From: AG-339-G14 sp902553315
GTDB lineage: Bacteria; Pseudomonadota; Gammaproteobacteria; Magnimaribacterales; AG-339-G14
Reading direction: 5' to 3'
Assembly: GCA_902553315.1 (NCBI GenBank)
Contig: CACDKN010000001.1
Span: 186,001-250,000, forward strand
Length of the DNA: 64,000 nucleotides
This document shows, piece by piece, positions 42,711-51,008 of this stretch (positions within the stretch are counted from its first letter, which is position 1; every line of letters begins with the position of its first letter). The notes beneath the pieces are model-generated. The model was not told the DNA's origin and searched no databases. It was given only the letters and a program-made list of their open reading frames with translations. The position numbers and the translations under genes were made by a program.

Positions 42711-44072
42711 CTAAAAGATTAATTCTGGCAACAATGTAGCTAGAAAAGGAAAATAAGCAACTAAACACAAAACCAAAATTTGAATCAAAATAAAAGGAAA
42801 AACGCCTTTGTACATTGACTCAGTACTAATAGTTTCCGGAGTTACGCTTCTTAAATAAAATAAAGCAAATCCAAAGGGAGGGGTAAGAAAAGATGTTTGC
42901 AGATTGATTGCGAGCATCACTCCTAACCAGAGAGGATCAGCCCCCATAGCCATCAAGATCGGCCCAACGATTGGCACAACTATAAAAGTAATTTCAATGA
43001 AGTCTAAAATAAATCCTAAGACAAAAACTAAAAGCATTACTAAAAACATTGAACCAAACAATCCGCCAGGTATTGCATTGAAAATTTCAGTTATCAGTTC
43101 TTCACCTCCCAGTCCTCTGAAAACTAAAGAAAAAATTGACGCTCCAATTAAAATTAAGAAAACCATAGAAGATATAAAAGCACTTTGGGTAGTAGATTCT
43201 TTAAAAATTTTAAAATTTAATTTTTTGTGAATTAAAGCAATAAATATAGCTCCCAAAGCTCCTATGCCAGCAGCTTCTGTGGGAGAAGCAATGCCAGTAA
43301 TAATTGATCCCAGAACAGCAAAAATAAGAAAGAAAGGAGGGATCAGTGTTGAGATTAGTTCAAAAAAGTTTTCGTGTTTTTGATTTTCATCTAAAGTTAA
43401 GACTTCCTTTTTTAAGGATAAAACAAAATAGAGACCGTATAAAAATACTAAAATTAAACCAGGTATTATAGCTGCCATAAATAAATCACCAACCGAAAGA
43501 GATTTAGCTACGTAGTTACCAATCTTTAACTGAGATTGTTGATAAGCAGTGGCTAATACGTCTCCCAATATTACCAATGCAATTGATGGTGGAATTATTT
43601 GCCCTAAGGTTCCTGTTGCAGCAATGAGGCCGGTAGATACTTTTTCAGAATAACCCCTTGCTAACATTGCGGGCAAAGATATTAAGCCCATAGCTATTAC
43701 TGTTGCGCCAACAATTCCTGTACTAGCAGCAAGTAAAGTTCCAACAAACAAGATAGAAATTCCAAGACCACTTTTATATCTACTGAACAAGTTAGACATG
43801 GAAGTTAACAACAGCTCAGCAACTTTAGATTTCTCTAAAATAACACCCATAAATACAAATAATGGCACGGCAACGAGCGTTGCATTTGTCATAATCCCAA
43901 AAAGTCTATTTGGCATTGTTTCAAGCAAGTTTATTTCAAAGGCTCCAAAAATACTTGCTACGAAAGCGAAAAGGATTGAAACACCTCCCAAAGTAAAGGC
44001 AACTGGGAATCCTAAGAGAAGAGTCAAACAAATTACAAAAAATAATAACAGCGGGAGAAGTTCAATCATCAT
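42711..44072 (-). CDS. dctM: TRAP transporter large permease DctM
   Basis: A 453-residue membrane protein with about 12 helices. The N-terminal LLGFPVAFTLGGVSIL, the ATGTLGQIIPPSIALVILG loop (about residues 149-167) and FLTPPFGFALFYLR near the C-terminus are TRAP DctM signatures. The fusion-free length fits the mannitol/chloroaromatic-type branch. It overlaps dctQ by 11 bp. The binding-protein gene is separated by about 3.6 kb on the opposite strand. Confidence 0.93.
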   Translation of the reverse strand: MMIELLPLLLFFVICLTLLLGFPVAFTLGGVSILFAFVASIFGAFEINLLETMPNRLFGIMTNATLVAVPLFVFMGVILEKSKVAELLLTSMSNLFSRYKSGLGISILFVGTLLAASTGIVGATVIAMGLISLPAMLARGYSEKVSTGLIAATGTLGQIIPPSIALVILGDVLATAYQQSQLKIGNYVAKSLSVGDLFMAAIIPGLILVFLYGLYFVLSLKKEVLTLDENQKHENFFELISTLIPPFFLIFAVLGSIITGIASPTEAAGIGALGAIFIALIHKKLNFKIFKESTTQSAFISSMVFLILIGASIFSLVFRGLGGEELITEIFNAIPGGLFGSMFLVMLLVFVLGFILDFIEITFIVVPIVGPILMAMGADPLWLGVMLAINLQTSFLTPPFGFALFYLRSVTPETISTESMYKGVFPFILIQILVLCLVAYFPFLATLLPELIF

Positions 44073-44565
44073 TAAAGTAAGAAAGAATATTTGCGAAACT
44101 TTGCATAATTAGCAGAACGGCAGAAACTAGAATAATTGATTTATAAAGGTATACAAATGGCAAACCTCCAGGTTCAGCAGAAGTTTCTTTTATCAACCAA
44201 GAAAATGAAACGTAATCGATTGATAAAATGAAAATGACCCACAACATTGGTTGTAAGAAAAAAATATTTCCAAAAAGATTAATAATTTTTTTTCTTCTTT
44301 TGGAAAATTTTCTATAAAAGATATCAACCCTTACATGTTGATCTTTCTTTAAAGCATATGCAGCACAAACTAGGAAAGTGATCCCGTGACAATAAATTAT
44401 AAGCTCCTGCAGGCTCAATATTCCAATCCCAAAAACATATCTAGATACAACAACGTATGCTGTCAAAAAGATCATAAGAACCATAAACCAGGTACTTACC
44501 TTGCCAAGAATAGAGGGAAAAAATATTAGTATAGATTGGCAAATTTGGTTAATATTTTTTATCAT
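44062..44565 (-). CDS. dctQ: TRAP transporter small permease DctQ
   Basis: A 167-residue protein with four membrane helices and SLQELIIYCHGITFLVCAAYALKKDQHVRVDIFY near residues 50-83, the QEL...G..YAL..D.HVRVD signature of DctQ subunits in the acidic-ligand TRAP family. It is the first gene of the leftward dctQM unit and divergent from yaaA. Confidence 0.92.
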   Translation of the reverse strand: MIKNINQICQSILIFFPSILGKVSTWFMVLMIFLTAYVVVSRYVFGIGILSLQELIIYCHGITFLVCAAYALKKDQHVRVDIFYRKFSKRRKKIINLFGNIFFLQPMLWVIFILSIDYVSFSWLIKETSAEPGGLPFVYLYKSIILVSAVLLIMQSFANILSYFNDD

Positions 44566-44586
44566 TATTAAAATCTTAATATAAAC

Positions 44587-45360
44587 ATGTTAGTAGTTAT
44601 ATCACCAGCTAAGACTCTAGATTATTCTCCTTTGAAAGAATCTATTGGTTTTTCTGAACCTTTGTTTATAGATAAAACAGAATCTCTAGTCAAAGAAATG
44701 CGAAATTATGACCCCGATATGCTTTCATCACTAATGAAAATTAGTGAAAATTTAGGTTTTTTAAATTTTGAAAGGTTTCAAACCTGGAAACAAGATTCGG
44801 CTCCTGGAGTTGATTCAAAACAATCTGTTTTTGCTTTTCAAGGAGATGTTTATAAAGGCCTAGATATTTCTTCTTTAGACGAGGATGTTGTTAATTACTC
44901 TCAAAAATATCTAAGAATCTTGTCTGGTCTTTATGGACTTTTAAAACCTTTAGATTTGATAGCTCCTTATCGCTTGGAGATGGGTACTAAATTAAAGATT
45001 GGAGATTCTTCAAATCTTTATGAGTTTTGGAAGCCATATTTGACCAATGCCATTAACAAAGATTTAAGGATTCAAAAAACTAATTTTTTAATTAATTTAG
45101 CTTCAAATGAATACTTTTCTGTACTAGATCCTAATAATGTTGAGGCTGAAATTATTTCTCCTGTTTTTAAAGATTTTAAAAATGGTGACTACAAAATCAT
45201 CAGCTTTCACGCCAAAAAGGCAAGAGGACTCATGACTAGATTTATTATGACCAATAATATTAAAGACCCAACAGATATAAAACAGTTTGATTATGAAGGT
45301 TATAAGTTCTCTTCCAAATTTTCTAAAGACAATTCCCCAGTTTTTTTGAGGAAGCTTTAA
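44587..45360 (+). CDS. yaaA: Peroxide stress protein YaaA
   Basis: A 257-residue DUF328 protein. VVISPAKTLDYS at the start, AFQGDVYKGL (about residues 81-90), LRILSGLYGLLKPLDLIAPYRLEMG (about 113-137) and the C-terminal HAKKARGLMTRFI are the YaaA blocks. In E. coli it limits free iron under hydrogen peroxide stress and binds DNA. It is a single gene between the dctQM unit and a convergent crotonase. Confidence 0.95.
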   Translation: MLVVISPAKTLDYSPLKESIGFSEPLFIDKTESLVKEMRNYDPDMLSSLMKISENLGFLNFERFQTWKQDSAPGVDSKQSVFAFQGDVYKGLDISSLDEDVVNYSQKYLRILSGLYGLLKPLDLIAPYRLEMGTKLKIGDSSNLYEFWKPYLTNAINKDLRIQKTNFLINLASNEYFSVLDPNNVEAEIISPVFKDFKNGDYKIISFHAKKARGLMTRFIMTNNIKDPTDIKQFDYEGYKFSSKFSKDNSPVFLRKL

Positions 45361-45365
45361 ATTTC

Positions 45366-46229
45366 TTAGGATTTATTATTTTTTCCGTACTCTTTAATCT
45401 CTAAAATATCTTCGAATTCAGGTTCTCTTTTCTCTACCCTAGACATCATGGCTTCAGCCATATCTTCTTGAGGAAGCATGGCTCCGCTCCAAAGTGCATT
45501 ATATTCAAGACCATCTGATATTGAATGATCACGTGAAAAGTTTAATACAGCTTTGGTTCCATAGACTGCTAAAGGACTTTTAGAAGCAATCTCATTTGCC
45601 ATTTCTTGAATTCCTTCTAACATGGATTCATGAGTCTCAAATACTTTGTTAACTAAACCGCATTCTAAAGATTCTTCGGCATACATTCTTCTTCCTGTGT
45701 AGGCCAGTTCTCTGACTTTTCCTTCTGGAACAACTCTAGGCAAACGCTGGAGAGTACCAATATCAGCAGCCATACCAATATTTACTTCTTGGATACAGAA
45801 AAATGCATCTTTGCTTGCAAATCTTATATCTGCTGCAGTTGCCATATCCAGTCCTCCTCCGATGCAGCCACCTTGGATTCCGCAGAGCACAGGAATTCTT
45901 AATTTCTCTAATTTTGTTAAATTTTCTTGAAGTTCCATGGCAACTCTATATAAACCTTCACCAATTCTTGCTTTGTCTGGTCTGTTATCTTTTTTTGCTT
46001 CTCCTGTCCCGAGTGTTCCAAAATTTGCAAGATCCATTCCTGCACAAAAATGTTTTCCGGTAGATGAAAGAACTAAAACTCTTAAGGATGTATCTTTCCT
46101 AATTTCATCAAGAACTCTTGGCAGCTCGTACCAAAAATTAAGAGTCATCTTGTTGAATTCCTCACCTCTATTTAACTTTAGGTGACCAATTCCATTTTCT
46201 TTTTTGAAATCAAAACTTTCGTAAGTCAT
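45366..46229 (-). CDS. Crotonase family protein, dienoyl-CoA isomerase-like
   Basis: A 287-residue crotonase. FCAGMDLANFG and GIQGGCIGGGLDMATAADIRFAS shape the pocket. CIQEVNIGMAADIGTLQRLPRVV closely matches the KEVDVGLAADVGTLQRLP stretch of mammalian ECH1, with the catalytic Glu and Asp of delta3,5-delta2,4-dienoyl-CoA isomerase. It would handle double bonds in beta-oxidation of unsaturated fatty acids. An AGGAG ribosome-binding site precedes the ATG, and a 57-residue gene lies 9 bp upstream. Confidence 0.87.
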   Translation of the reverse strand: MTYESFDFKKENGIGHLKLNRGEEFNKMTLNFWYELPRVLDEIRKDTSLRVLVLSSTGKHFCAGMDLANFGTLGTGEAKKDNRPDKARIGEGLYRVAMELQENLTKLEKLRIPVLCGIQGGCIGGGLDMATAADIRFASKDAFFCIQEVNIGMAADIGTLQRLPRVVPEGKVRELAYTGRRMYAEESLECGLVNKVFETHESMLEGIQEMANEIASKSPLAVYGTKAVLNFSRDHSISDGLEYNALWSGAMLPQEDMAEAMMSRVEKREPEFEDILEIKEYGKNNKS

Positions 46230-46238
46230 TTAATTCTC

Positions 46239-46412
46239 CTACTCTTTCGTCTTTAAATCTTCGACTAAGCTGTCAGCTATGTCCTCTAATTCATCTATTA
46301 AATCATAAGAACTATGATAAGGAAGGACAACTTTTCTACTTTTTTTACTGAGTCTTTTGAGACCTTTAGAAATTTCTTCAGCTTTTTTAACTAATTCTCT
46401 TTCGTTTTCCAT
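46239..46412 (-). CDS. Small 57-residue charged protein upstream of the crotonase gene
   Basis: A short frame encodes MENERELVKKAEEISKGLKR and 37 further residues, ending DSLVEDLKTKE. It is highly charged, predicted helical, and has no membrane segment. It starts at an ATG 67 bases before the divergent cysQ start and stops 9 bp before the crotonase ATG, filling an otherwise empty spacer. The ribosome-binding site is weak. I do not recognise a family. Position and codon pattern support a real gene. Confidence 0.5.
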   Translation of the reverse strand: MENERELVKKAEEISKGLKRLSKKSRKVVLPYHSSYDLIDELEDIADSLVEDLKTKE

Positions 46413-46479
46413 AGTTCACTTATAATTAAAACATAATTGTAAATTAATTAGATTATTTTTAAAGTTAGCATTTATATCC

Positions 46480-47289
46480 ATGGAAATCTCCAAGCTAGAA
46501 CAACCCATATATAAAATTTTAAAAAAAGCTTCGTTAATTGCTAAAAAATACTTTGAAAACAGAAAATCTCTTAACGTTCAAAACAAAAAAGATTTTTCCC
46601 CCGTTTCTGAAGCTGACCTTAAAATAAACGATTTTCTTGTCTCGAAAGTATCAAAACTAACTCCTGGAATAAAAATTTTGTCGGAGGAAAATGAATCTCA
46701 ACCTAATAACTTTAATGAAAAATATTTCTGGCTGATCGATCCTTTAGACGGCACGAAAGAATTCATAAAGGGGTCTAAGAGCTTTTCGATTAACCTTGCC
46801 TTAGTTTTTGAAGAGAAGCCTATTTTTGGTGCAATTGCAAAGCCTTGTGAGGAGGAAATAATCATCGGCTCAGTTCATAATTCCGCTAAGTTATATAGAG
46901 AAGATATTTCTTGCAATTTACACCCTAGATCAATTGAGGAAAAATGCATCGTTAGTGCCAGCGCTAGTCATTCAGATAAAGAAGAGGAAAAATTTTTTAT
47001 TAAATTAAAAAAAGAGTTTAAAAAAGTTGATATTCTAAAAAAAGGAAGTTCTCTGAAATTTTGTGATTTAAGCAGCGGCATTAGTAATATTTACCCCAGG
47101 TTTGGACCAGTTTATCAATGGGATTTGGCAGCAGGGCAAGCTATTATTGAGTCTCTGGAAGGTTCAATAATTTTTAAAAATTCCGAAGAGAGTGTTTATA
47201 AGTTTGATCCTTCGAGAAAAATTAATGGATTTATTGCAGTCTCGTCTAAAAAAGACGAAGAAATTATAAAAAAACTGTCGTTTTTTTAA
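46480..47289 (+). CDS. cysQ: 3'(2'),5'-bisphosphate nucleotidase CysQ
   Basis: A 269-residue inositol-monophosphatase-fold protein. SEENE (about residues 68-72) gives the first metal glutamate, IDPLDGTKEFIKG (about 86-98) the metal aspartates of the CysQ type with the KEF extension, and QWDLAAGQAI the last aspartate. It hydrolyses 3'-phosphoadenosine 5'-phosphate from sulfate assimilation. It is a single gene upstream of rpoH. Confidence 0.93.
   Translation: MEISKLEQPIYKILKKASLIAKKYFENRKSLNVQNKKDFSPVSEADLKINDFLVSKVSKLTPGIKILSEENESQPNNFNEKYFWLIDPLDGTKEFIKGSKSFSINLALVFEEKPIFGAIAKPCEEEIIIGSVHNSAKLYREDISCNLHPRSIEEKCIVSASASHSDKEEEKFFIKLKKEFKKVDILKKGSSLKFCDLSSGISNIYPRFGPVYQWDLAAGQAIIESLEGSIIFKNSEESVYKFDPSRKINGFIAVSSKKDEEIIKKLSFF
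47268..47287 (+). terminator. A/T hairpin at the cysQ 3' end, weak terminator candidate
   Basis: AAAAAAAC (47268-47275) and GTTTTTTT (47280-47287) pair perfectly around TGTC and run into a T-tract. It overlaps the cysQ stop codon. The stem has only one G-C pair, so strength is doubtful. Confidence 0.3.
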
Positions 47290-47325
47290 ATTTGTACCTT
47301 TTTTTTTTCAACTTAAGACTTTGTA

Positions 47326-47331
47326 TATAAT
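47326..47331 (+). promoter_or_regulatory. -10 element of rpoH
   Basis: A perfect TATAAT lies 28 bases before the rpoH ATG at 47359, with TG two bases before it and a T-rich tract in place of a -35. The predicted leader is about 20 bases, too short for the structured thermosensor known from E. coli rpoH 5' sequence. Confidence 0.45.
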
Positions 47332-47358
47332 TTAATTTTTACTATAAAATCCGCAATT

Positions 47359-48210
47359 ATGGGTAAAGAATTGCAACCTATGGACGTTTCAGCCCCAGGC
47401 CAAAATCTGGAGGCTTATTTATCGTCTGTTCAAAACATTGCCATCCTGACTCCAGAAGAAGAAAAACGTCTTGCGGAAGATCTCTATTATAAGAATGATC
47501 TTGAAGCTGCGAGACAGCTAGTAATGGCACATCTAAGATTTGTTGTTCATATTGCAAGAGGTTACTCAGGGTACGGCCTTCCCCAAGCAGATCTTATCCA
47601 AGAGGGGAATGTAGGATTAATGAAAGCGGTCAGAAAATTCAACCCAGAAGTTGGGGTTAGATTGATTTCATTCGCTGTGCATTGGATAAAATCAGAAATG
47701 CATGAATACATCATTAAAAATTGGAAAATAGTTAAAGTCGCTACAACAAAAGCACAAAGAAAGTTATTTTTTAATTTAAGAAGTCAAAAGAAAGAATTAA
47801 ATTGGCTTACCGATGAAGAAATTAAGACTATATCAAATGAATTAGGGGTGGATGAAAAATCTGTCAAAGAAATGGAATCAAGGTTGTCTTCATCAGACAT
47901 GTCTTTTGATCCGCCTACCGAAGCAAGTGATGATGAAGCTTCTTTTACGCCTTCCGGTTTCTTAGCTGATGAAACTAAAGATCCTGCTGATCTCATTGAA
48001 AAAGAAAATTCTGATGAATACAGCCATGAACTTCTTCACAAAGCTCTTTCTGCTTTGGATCCTAGAAGTAAAGAAATACTTATTGATAGATGGTTGCAAG
48101 ATCAGAAACTTACACTTCATGAATTGGCAGATAAGTATGGAGTTAGTGCAGAAAGAATTAGGCAGATAGAAAAAGCTGCCATGGAAAAAGTAAAAAGTTA
48201 CATTTCCTAA
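47359..48210 (+). CDS. rpoH: RNA polymerase heat-shock sigma factor RpoH (sigma-32)
   Basis: A 283-residue sigma-70-family protein. ENLAYL-like LEAYLSSVQNIAILTPEEE is region 1.2, LPQADLIQEGNVGLMKAVRKF region 2.2-2.3, and AQRKLFFNLRSQKKELNWLTDEE (about residues 131-153) is the RpoH box that separates RpoH from other sigmas. LTLHELADKYGVSAERIRQIEKAA is the region 4 helix-turn-helix. It directs heat-shock transcription. thiS follows 12 bp later. Confidence 0.97.
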   Translation: MGKELQPMDVSAPGQNLEAYLSSVQNIAILTPEEEKRLAEDLYYKNDLEAARQLVMAHLRFVVHIARGYSGYGLPQADLIQEGNVGLMKAVRKFNPEVGVRLISFAVHWIKSEMHEYIIKNWKIVKVATTKAQRKLFFNLRSQKKELNWLTDEEIKTISNELGVDEKSVKEMESRLSSSDMSFDPPTEASDDEASFTPSGFLADETKDPADLIEKENSDEYSHELLHKALSALDPRSKEILIDRWLQDQKLTLHELADKYGVSAERIRQIEKAAMEKVKSYIS

Positions 48211-48222
48211 ACTTTATTTTGA

Positions 48223-48432
48223 ATGAATGAATTAAGCATAGTCTTGAATGGCGAGTCGTTTAAATTAAACAAGCAAGTTTCTATAACTGAATTATTTAAA
48301 GTTTTAGATCTTTCAAGCAAATTTATGGCAGTCGAAATCAATGACGAAATAATCTTCAGAAGCTCGTGGGATTCTTATCTCATCAATGAAAATGACAAGG
48401 TTGAACTGGTCAGGGCTATTGGGGGAGGGTAG
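48223..48432 (+). CDS. thiS: Sulfur carrier protein ThiS
   Basis: A 69-residue ubiquitin-like protein ending in Gly-Gly-Gly (RAIGGG), which supplies the diglycine tail that is thiocarboxylated for thiazole synthesis. ITELFKVLDL and VAVE-like MAVEINDEII are typical. It abuts thiG, whose TTG start follows its stop directly. No TPP riboswitch fits in the 12-bp gap after rpoH. Confidence 0.95.
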   Translation: MNELSIVLNGESFKLNKQVSITELFKVLDLSSKFMAVEINDEIIFRSSWDSYLINENDKVELVRAIGGG

Positions 48433-49218
48433 TTGTCTAAACAATCTTTTAAAATTGCAGGAAAAGATTATTCGTCAAGACTTTTAGTCGGTACAGGAAA
48501 ATACAAAAACGAAGAAATTGCCTTTGAAGCCATTCAAGCCTCTGGCGCTGAAATTGTAACGGTTGCAGTTAGAAGAATTGAATTAGATTCAAAAAAAAGA
48601 CTTGATTGCATTTTAAATTATATTTCCCCAAAAAAATTTACAATTCTTCCAAACACAGCTGGATGTTTTAATGCAAAAGATGCTATCAGGGTTGCCAAAT
48701 TAGGAAGAGAAATCTTGTCTGATTCAAATTTAGTTAAATTAGAAGTTCTATCAGATCCTAAATCATTGTTGCCAGTAATGGATGAAACGTTAGTAGCCGC
48801 TAAAGAACTGGTAAAGGATGGATTTGAGGTAATGGTTTATAGCACCGATAATCTAGATTACGCCATGAAGTTAGAAGATCTTGGATGTGCAGCGGTTATG
48901 CCCTTAGCAGCCCCTATTGGCTCAGGTTTAGGTATAGTCAATCCAAATGCAATATCAAAAATAGTTGAAAAACTTTCTTGTCCAGTCTTGGTAGACGCTG
49001 GAATTGGCACTGCTTCTGAGGTTTCTCAGGCGATGGAACTTGGTTGTGACGGAGTGTTATTAAATACTGCAATTGCAAGAGCAAAAAATCCGGTACTAAT
49101 GGCTGAAGCCATGAAAGAAGCTGCCATTTCAGGAAGGAAAGCTTTTCTTGCTGGAAGGATCCCTAAAATAGACAAAGGTTCTCCAAGCTCGCCAACTAAG
49201 GGAAGAATAAACTCTTGA
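48433..49218 (+). CDS. thiG: Thiazole synthase ThiG
   Basis: A 261-residue TIM-barrel enzyme. LLVGTGKYKN (about residues 17-26), TVAVRRIEL, LPNTAGC (about 73-79), KLEVLSD, MPLAAPIGSGLGI and VDAGIGTASEVSQAMELGCDGVLLNTAIA are the ThiG blocks. It forms the thiazole phosphate of thiamin from deoxyxylulose phosphate, dehydroglycine and ThiS thiocarboxylate. The start is a TTG immediately after the thiS stop. Confidence 0.97.
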   Translation: MSKQSFKIAGKDYSSRLLVGTGKYKNEEIAFEAIQASGAEIVTVAVRRIELDSKKRLDCILNYISPKKFTILPNTAGCFNAKDAIRVAKLGREILSDSNLVKLEVLSDPKSLLPVMDETLVAAKELVKDGFEVMVYSTDNLDYAMKLEDLGCAAVMPLAAPIGSGLGIVNPNAISKIVEKLSCPVLVDAGIGTASEVSQAMELGCDGVLLNTAIARAKNPVLMAEAMKEAAISGRKAFLAGRIPKIDKGSPSSPTKGRINS

Positions 49219-49856
49219 AAAATAGTGTAAGAAGTTTCGTTAGACCAAGGACAAGATTATCTAAAACTAAAAAAAATCTAATTTCTCATGCATCATCTCA
49301 AGAATTTTGTTTGTCAGAAAACTTTGAAAATTTCAAACATCATTCGCCTTATAAAAAAAATATTTTAGAAATAGGTTTTGGAGATGGAGAAAATCTTATT
49401 TTTAATGCTTTAAAGGACTTAGATTCATTTCATGTTGGTATAGAAGTCTATGAAGCAGGTGTTGCTAAAGTACTGGAATTTAAAAAAAAAAATAATTTAG
49501 AAAATATTTTTTTAATTCAAGGAGACGCAAAAGCGATTCTAGAAAAAAATACTACTATTAAATTTTTTGATGAGGTTATAATTTTTTTCCCCGACCCTTG
49601 GCCTAAAAGAAGACATAATAAAAGAAGACTCTTGTCTAACAATTTTTTAAATTCTCTTAAGATGGTATTAAAAGACAAAAGTGTCTTAAAAATTAAAACC
49701 GATTGGGATGATTATGCTCATGAGATAGAAAATGACTTAAATCAAATTTTTTCGAATACTAAAAAGCATATCAACAAAAAAATAGATCTTTTTACAAAAT
49801 ACGAAAAAATGGCAATTGAAGAAAAAAGGAATATTATTTATTTTGAAGCTTACTGA
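49215..49856 (+). CDS. trmB: tRNA (guanine-N7)-methyltransferase TrmB
   Basis: A 213-residue SAM methyltransferase. ILEIGFGDGENLIFNAL (about residues 50-66) is the SAM loop, and FFPDPWPKRRHNKRR (about 125-139) is the TrmB signature for m7G46 formation. It begins at a TTG that overlaps the thiG stop (TTGA). Its 3' end overlaps the convergent rdgB gene by 23 bp. The rpoH-thiS-thiG-trmB order matches Pseudomonas. Confidence 0.96.
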   Translation: MKNSVRSFVRPRTRLSKTKKNLISHASSQEFCLSENFENFKHHSPYKKNILEIGFGDGENLIFNALKDLDSFHVGIEVYEAGVAKVLEFKKKNNLENIFLIQGDAKAILEKNTTIKFFDEVIIFFPDPWPKRRHNKRRLLSNNFLNSLKMVLKDKSVLKIKTDWDDYAHEIENDLNQIFSNTKKHINKKIDLFTKYEKMAIEEKRNIIYFEAY

Positions 49857-50424
49857 GTTCGTTTAACATTTTTTTAACTGATAACGATCTGTGGCTTAAC
49901 TCCATTCTTTTTTTAAAACTAATTTGAGCCATCGTTTGATTACTATTTTTTATTTTAAACAATGGATCGTAACCAAATCCCTTATCTCCAATTTCACTTT
50001 TACCAATTGTCCCATTTAACTCTCCATAAGTATAAAGTTCGATGTCATTGTTTGGATCATAAAAAAAGAGAACGGATATATATTTTGCCTCCCTTTTTGT
50101 AGTGTTGATCATTTTTTTTAAAAGTTTTTTATTATTTCTTTCGTCGCTTGCGTTTTTACCGGAATAACGAGCCGAATATATTCCTGGCTCGTTATTTAAA
50201 AATTTTACTTCTAATCCGGAATCGTCTGCTAAAGCTGGAAGTCCAGAGATTTCATTAGCTCTTTTAGCTTTTAAAAATGCATTTTCTTCGTAACTTGTTC
50301 CAGTTTCCGGAATATCTATTTTTGAGACTTCCTTTAATGGAATAATTTTAAATTTAGTCTCTTTAAATAAAAAATTAAACTCTTTAATTTTTCCATGATT
50401 GTTTGATGATAGAACTATTTTCAA
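49834..50424 (-). CDS. rdgB: dITP/XTP pyrophosphatase RdgB
   Basis: A 196-residue HAM1-family protein. LSSNNHGKIKEF (residues 4-15) is the substrate loop, ALADDSGLEVKFLNNEPGIYSARYSG (about 65-90) the catalytic segment, and KGFGYDPLF plus SHRSLS complete the site. It removes non-canonical purine nucleotides. It is the last gene of the eight-gene leftward block from efp. hemW, next to rdgB in Pseudomonas, is absent here. Confidence 0.96.
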   Translation of the reverse strand: MKIVLSSNNHGKIKEFNFLFKETKFKIIPLKEVSKIDIPETGTSYEENAFLKAKRANEISGLPALADDSGLEVKFLNNEPGIYSARYSGKNASDERNNKKLLKKMINTTKREAKYISVLFFYDPNNDIELYTYGELNGTIGKSEIGDKGFGYDPLFKIKNSNQTMAQISFKKRMELSHRSLSVKKMLNELSKLQNK

Positions 50425-51008
50425 ATTTTTTGTTTCAACTTATACAAAGCAACTTCGGTAAATAAGTTTGGGGCTAGATTCATTAACATTGTCGATTTCC
50501 CAAAACTGTTCGTTAATTTTCTTTCAATAATTTCAACGTTTAACTTTTGACAAAGATTTTCAAAATCCTTCAATGAACAAAGATGAAGATTTGGAGTCGC
50601 ATACCATTCATGAGGTAAGGCGCTAGAAACTGGCATTTTACCTGTAAGTGCTAGTTGCATTCTGCAACGTAAATTTGCGAAATTCGGAATACTTACAACA
50701 CATTCTTTCCCAATTCTTACAATTTCTTTTAATGCACTTTCAGGTTTTTTTAAGGCTTGAATTGATTGGCTCATTATCACCACATCAAAAGAACCATTTG
50801 CAAAATTACTTAAGCCTTTATCAATGTCTTGCTCAATGACATTTAATCCTTTGCTTAAAGATAGCTCAATATTTTTTTCTGAGATATCTATTCCATAACC
50901 AGATACGTTTAGGGTCTCTTTCAGACTTGCCAATAGAGTTCCATCACCACAGCCCAAATCTAAGACTTCAGCATTTTTTTGGATCCATGAATTTAAAATA
51001 CTATTCAT
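50421..51008 (-). CDS. metW: Methionine biosynthesis protein MetW
   Basis: A protein of about 195 residues with the SAM-type loop VLDLGCGDGTLLASL, DVVIMSQSIQAL and SIPNFANLRCRMQLALTGKMPVS, all typical of MetW. The ATG at 51008 overlaps the metX stop by 8 bp and gives the normal family length; the longer frame upstream is inside metX. MetW works with MetX in acylation of homoserine in many proteobacteria. rdgB starts within its stop (ATGA). Confidence 0.93.
   Translation of the reverse strand: MNSILNSWIQKNAEVLDLGCGDGTLLASLKETLNVSGYGIDISEKNIELSLSKGLNVIEQDIDKGLSNFANGSFDVVIMSQSIQALKKPESALKEIVRIGKECVVSIPNFANLRCRMQLALTGKMPVSSALPHEWYATPNLHLCSLKDFENLCQKLNVEIIERKLTNSFGKSTMLMNLAPNLFTEVALYKLKQKI

Noticed and set aside
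46239..46412. Toxin-antitoxin component
   Set aside because: The 57-residue protein is small and charged, but there is no partner toxin gene, only a crotonase downstream.
48211..48222. TPP riboswitch upstream of thiS
   Set aside because: The gap between rpoH and thiS is only 12 bases, far too short, and no thi-box sequence is seen at the rpoH end.
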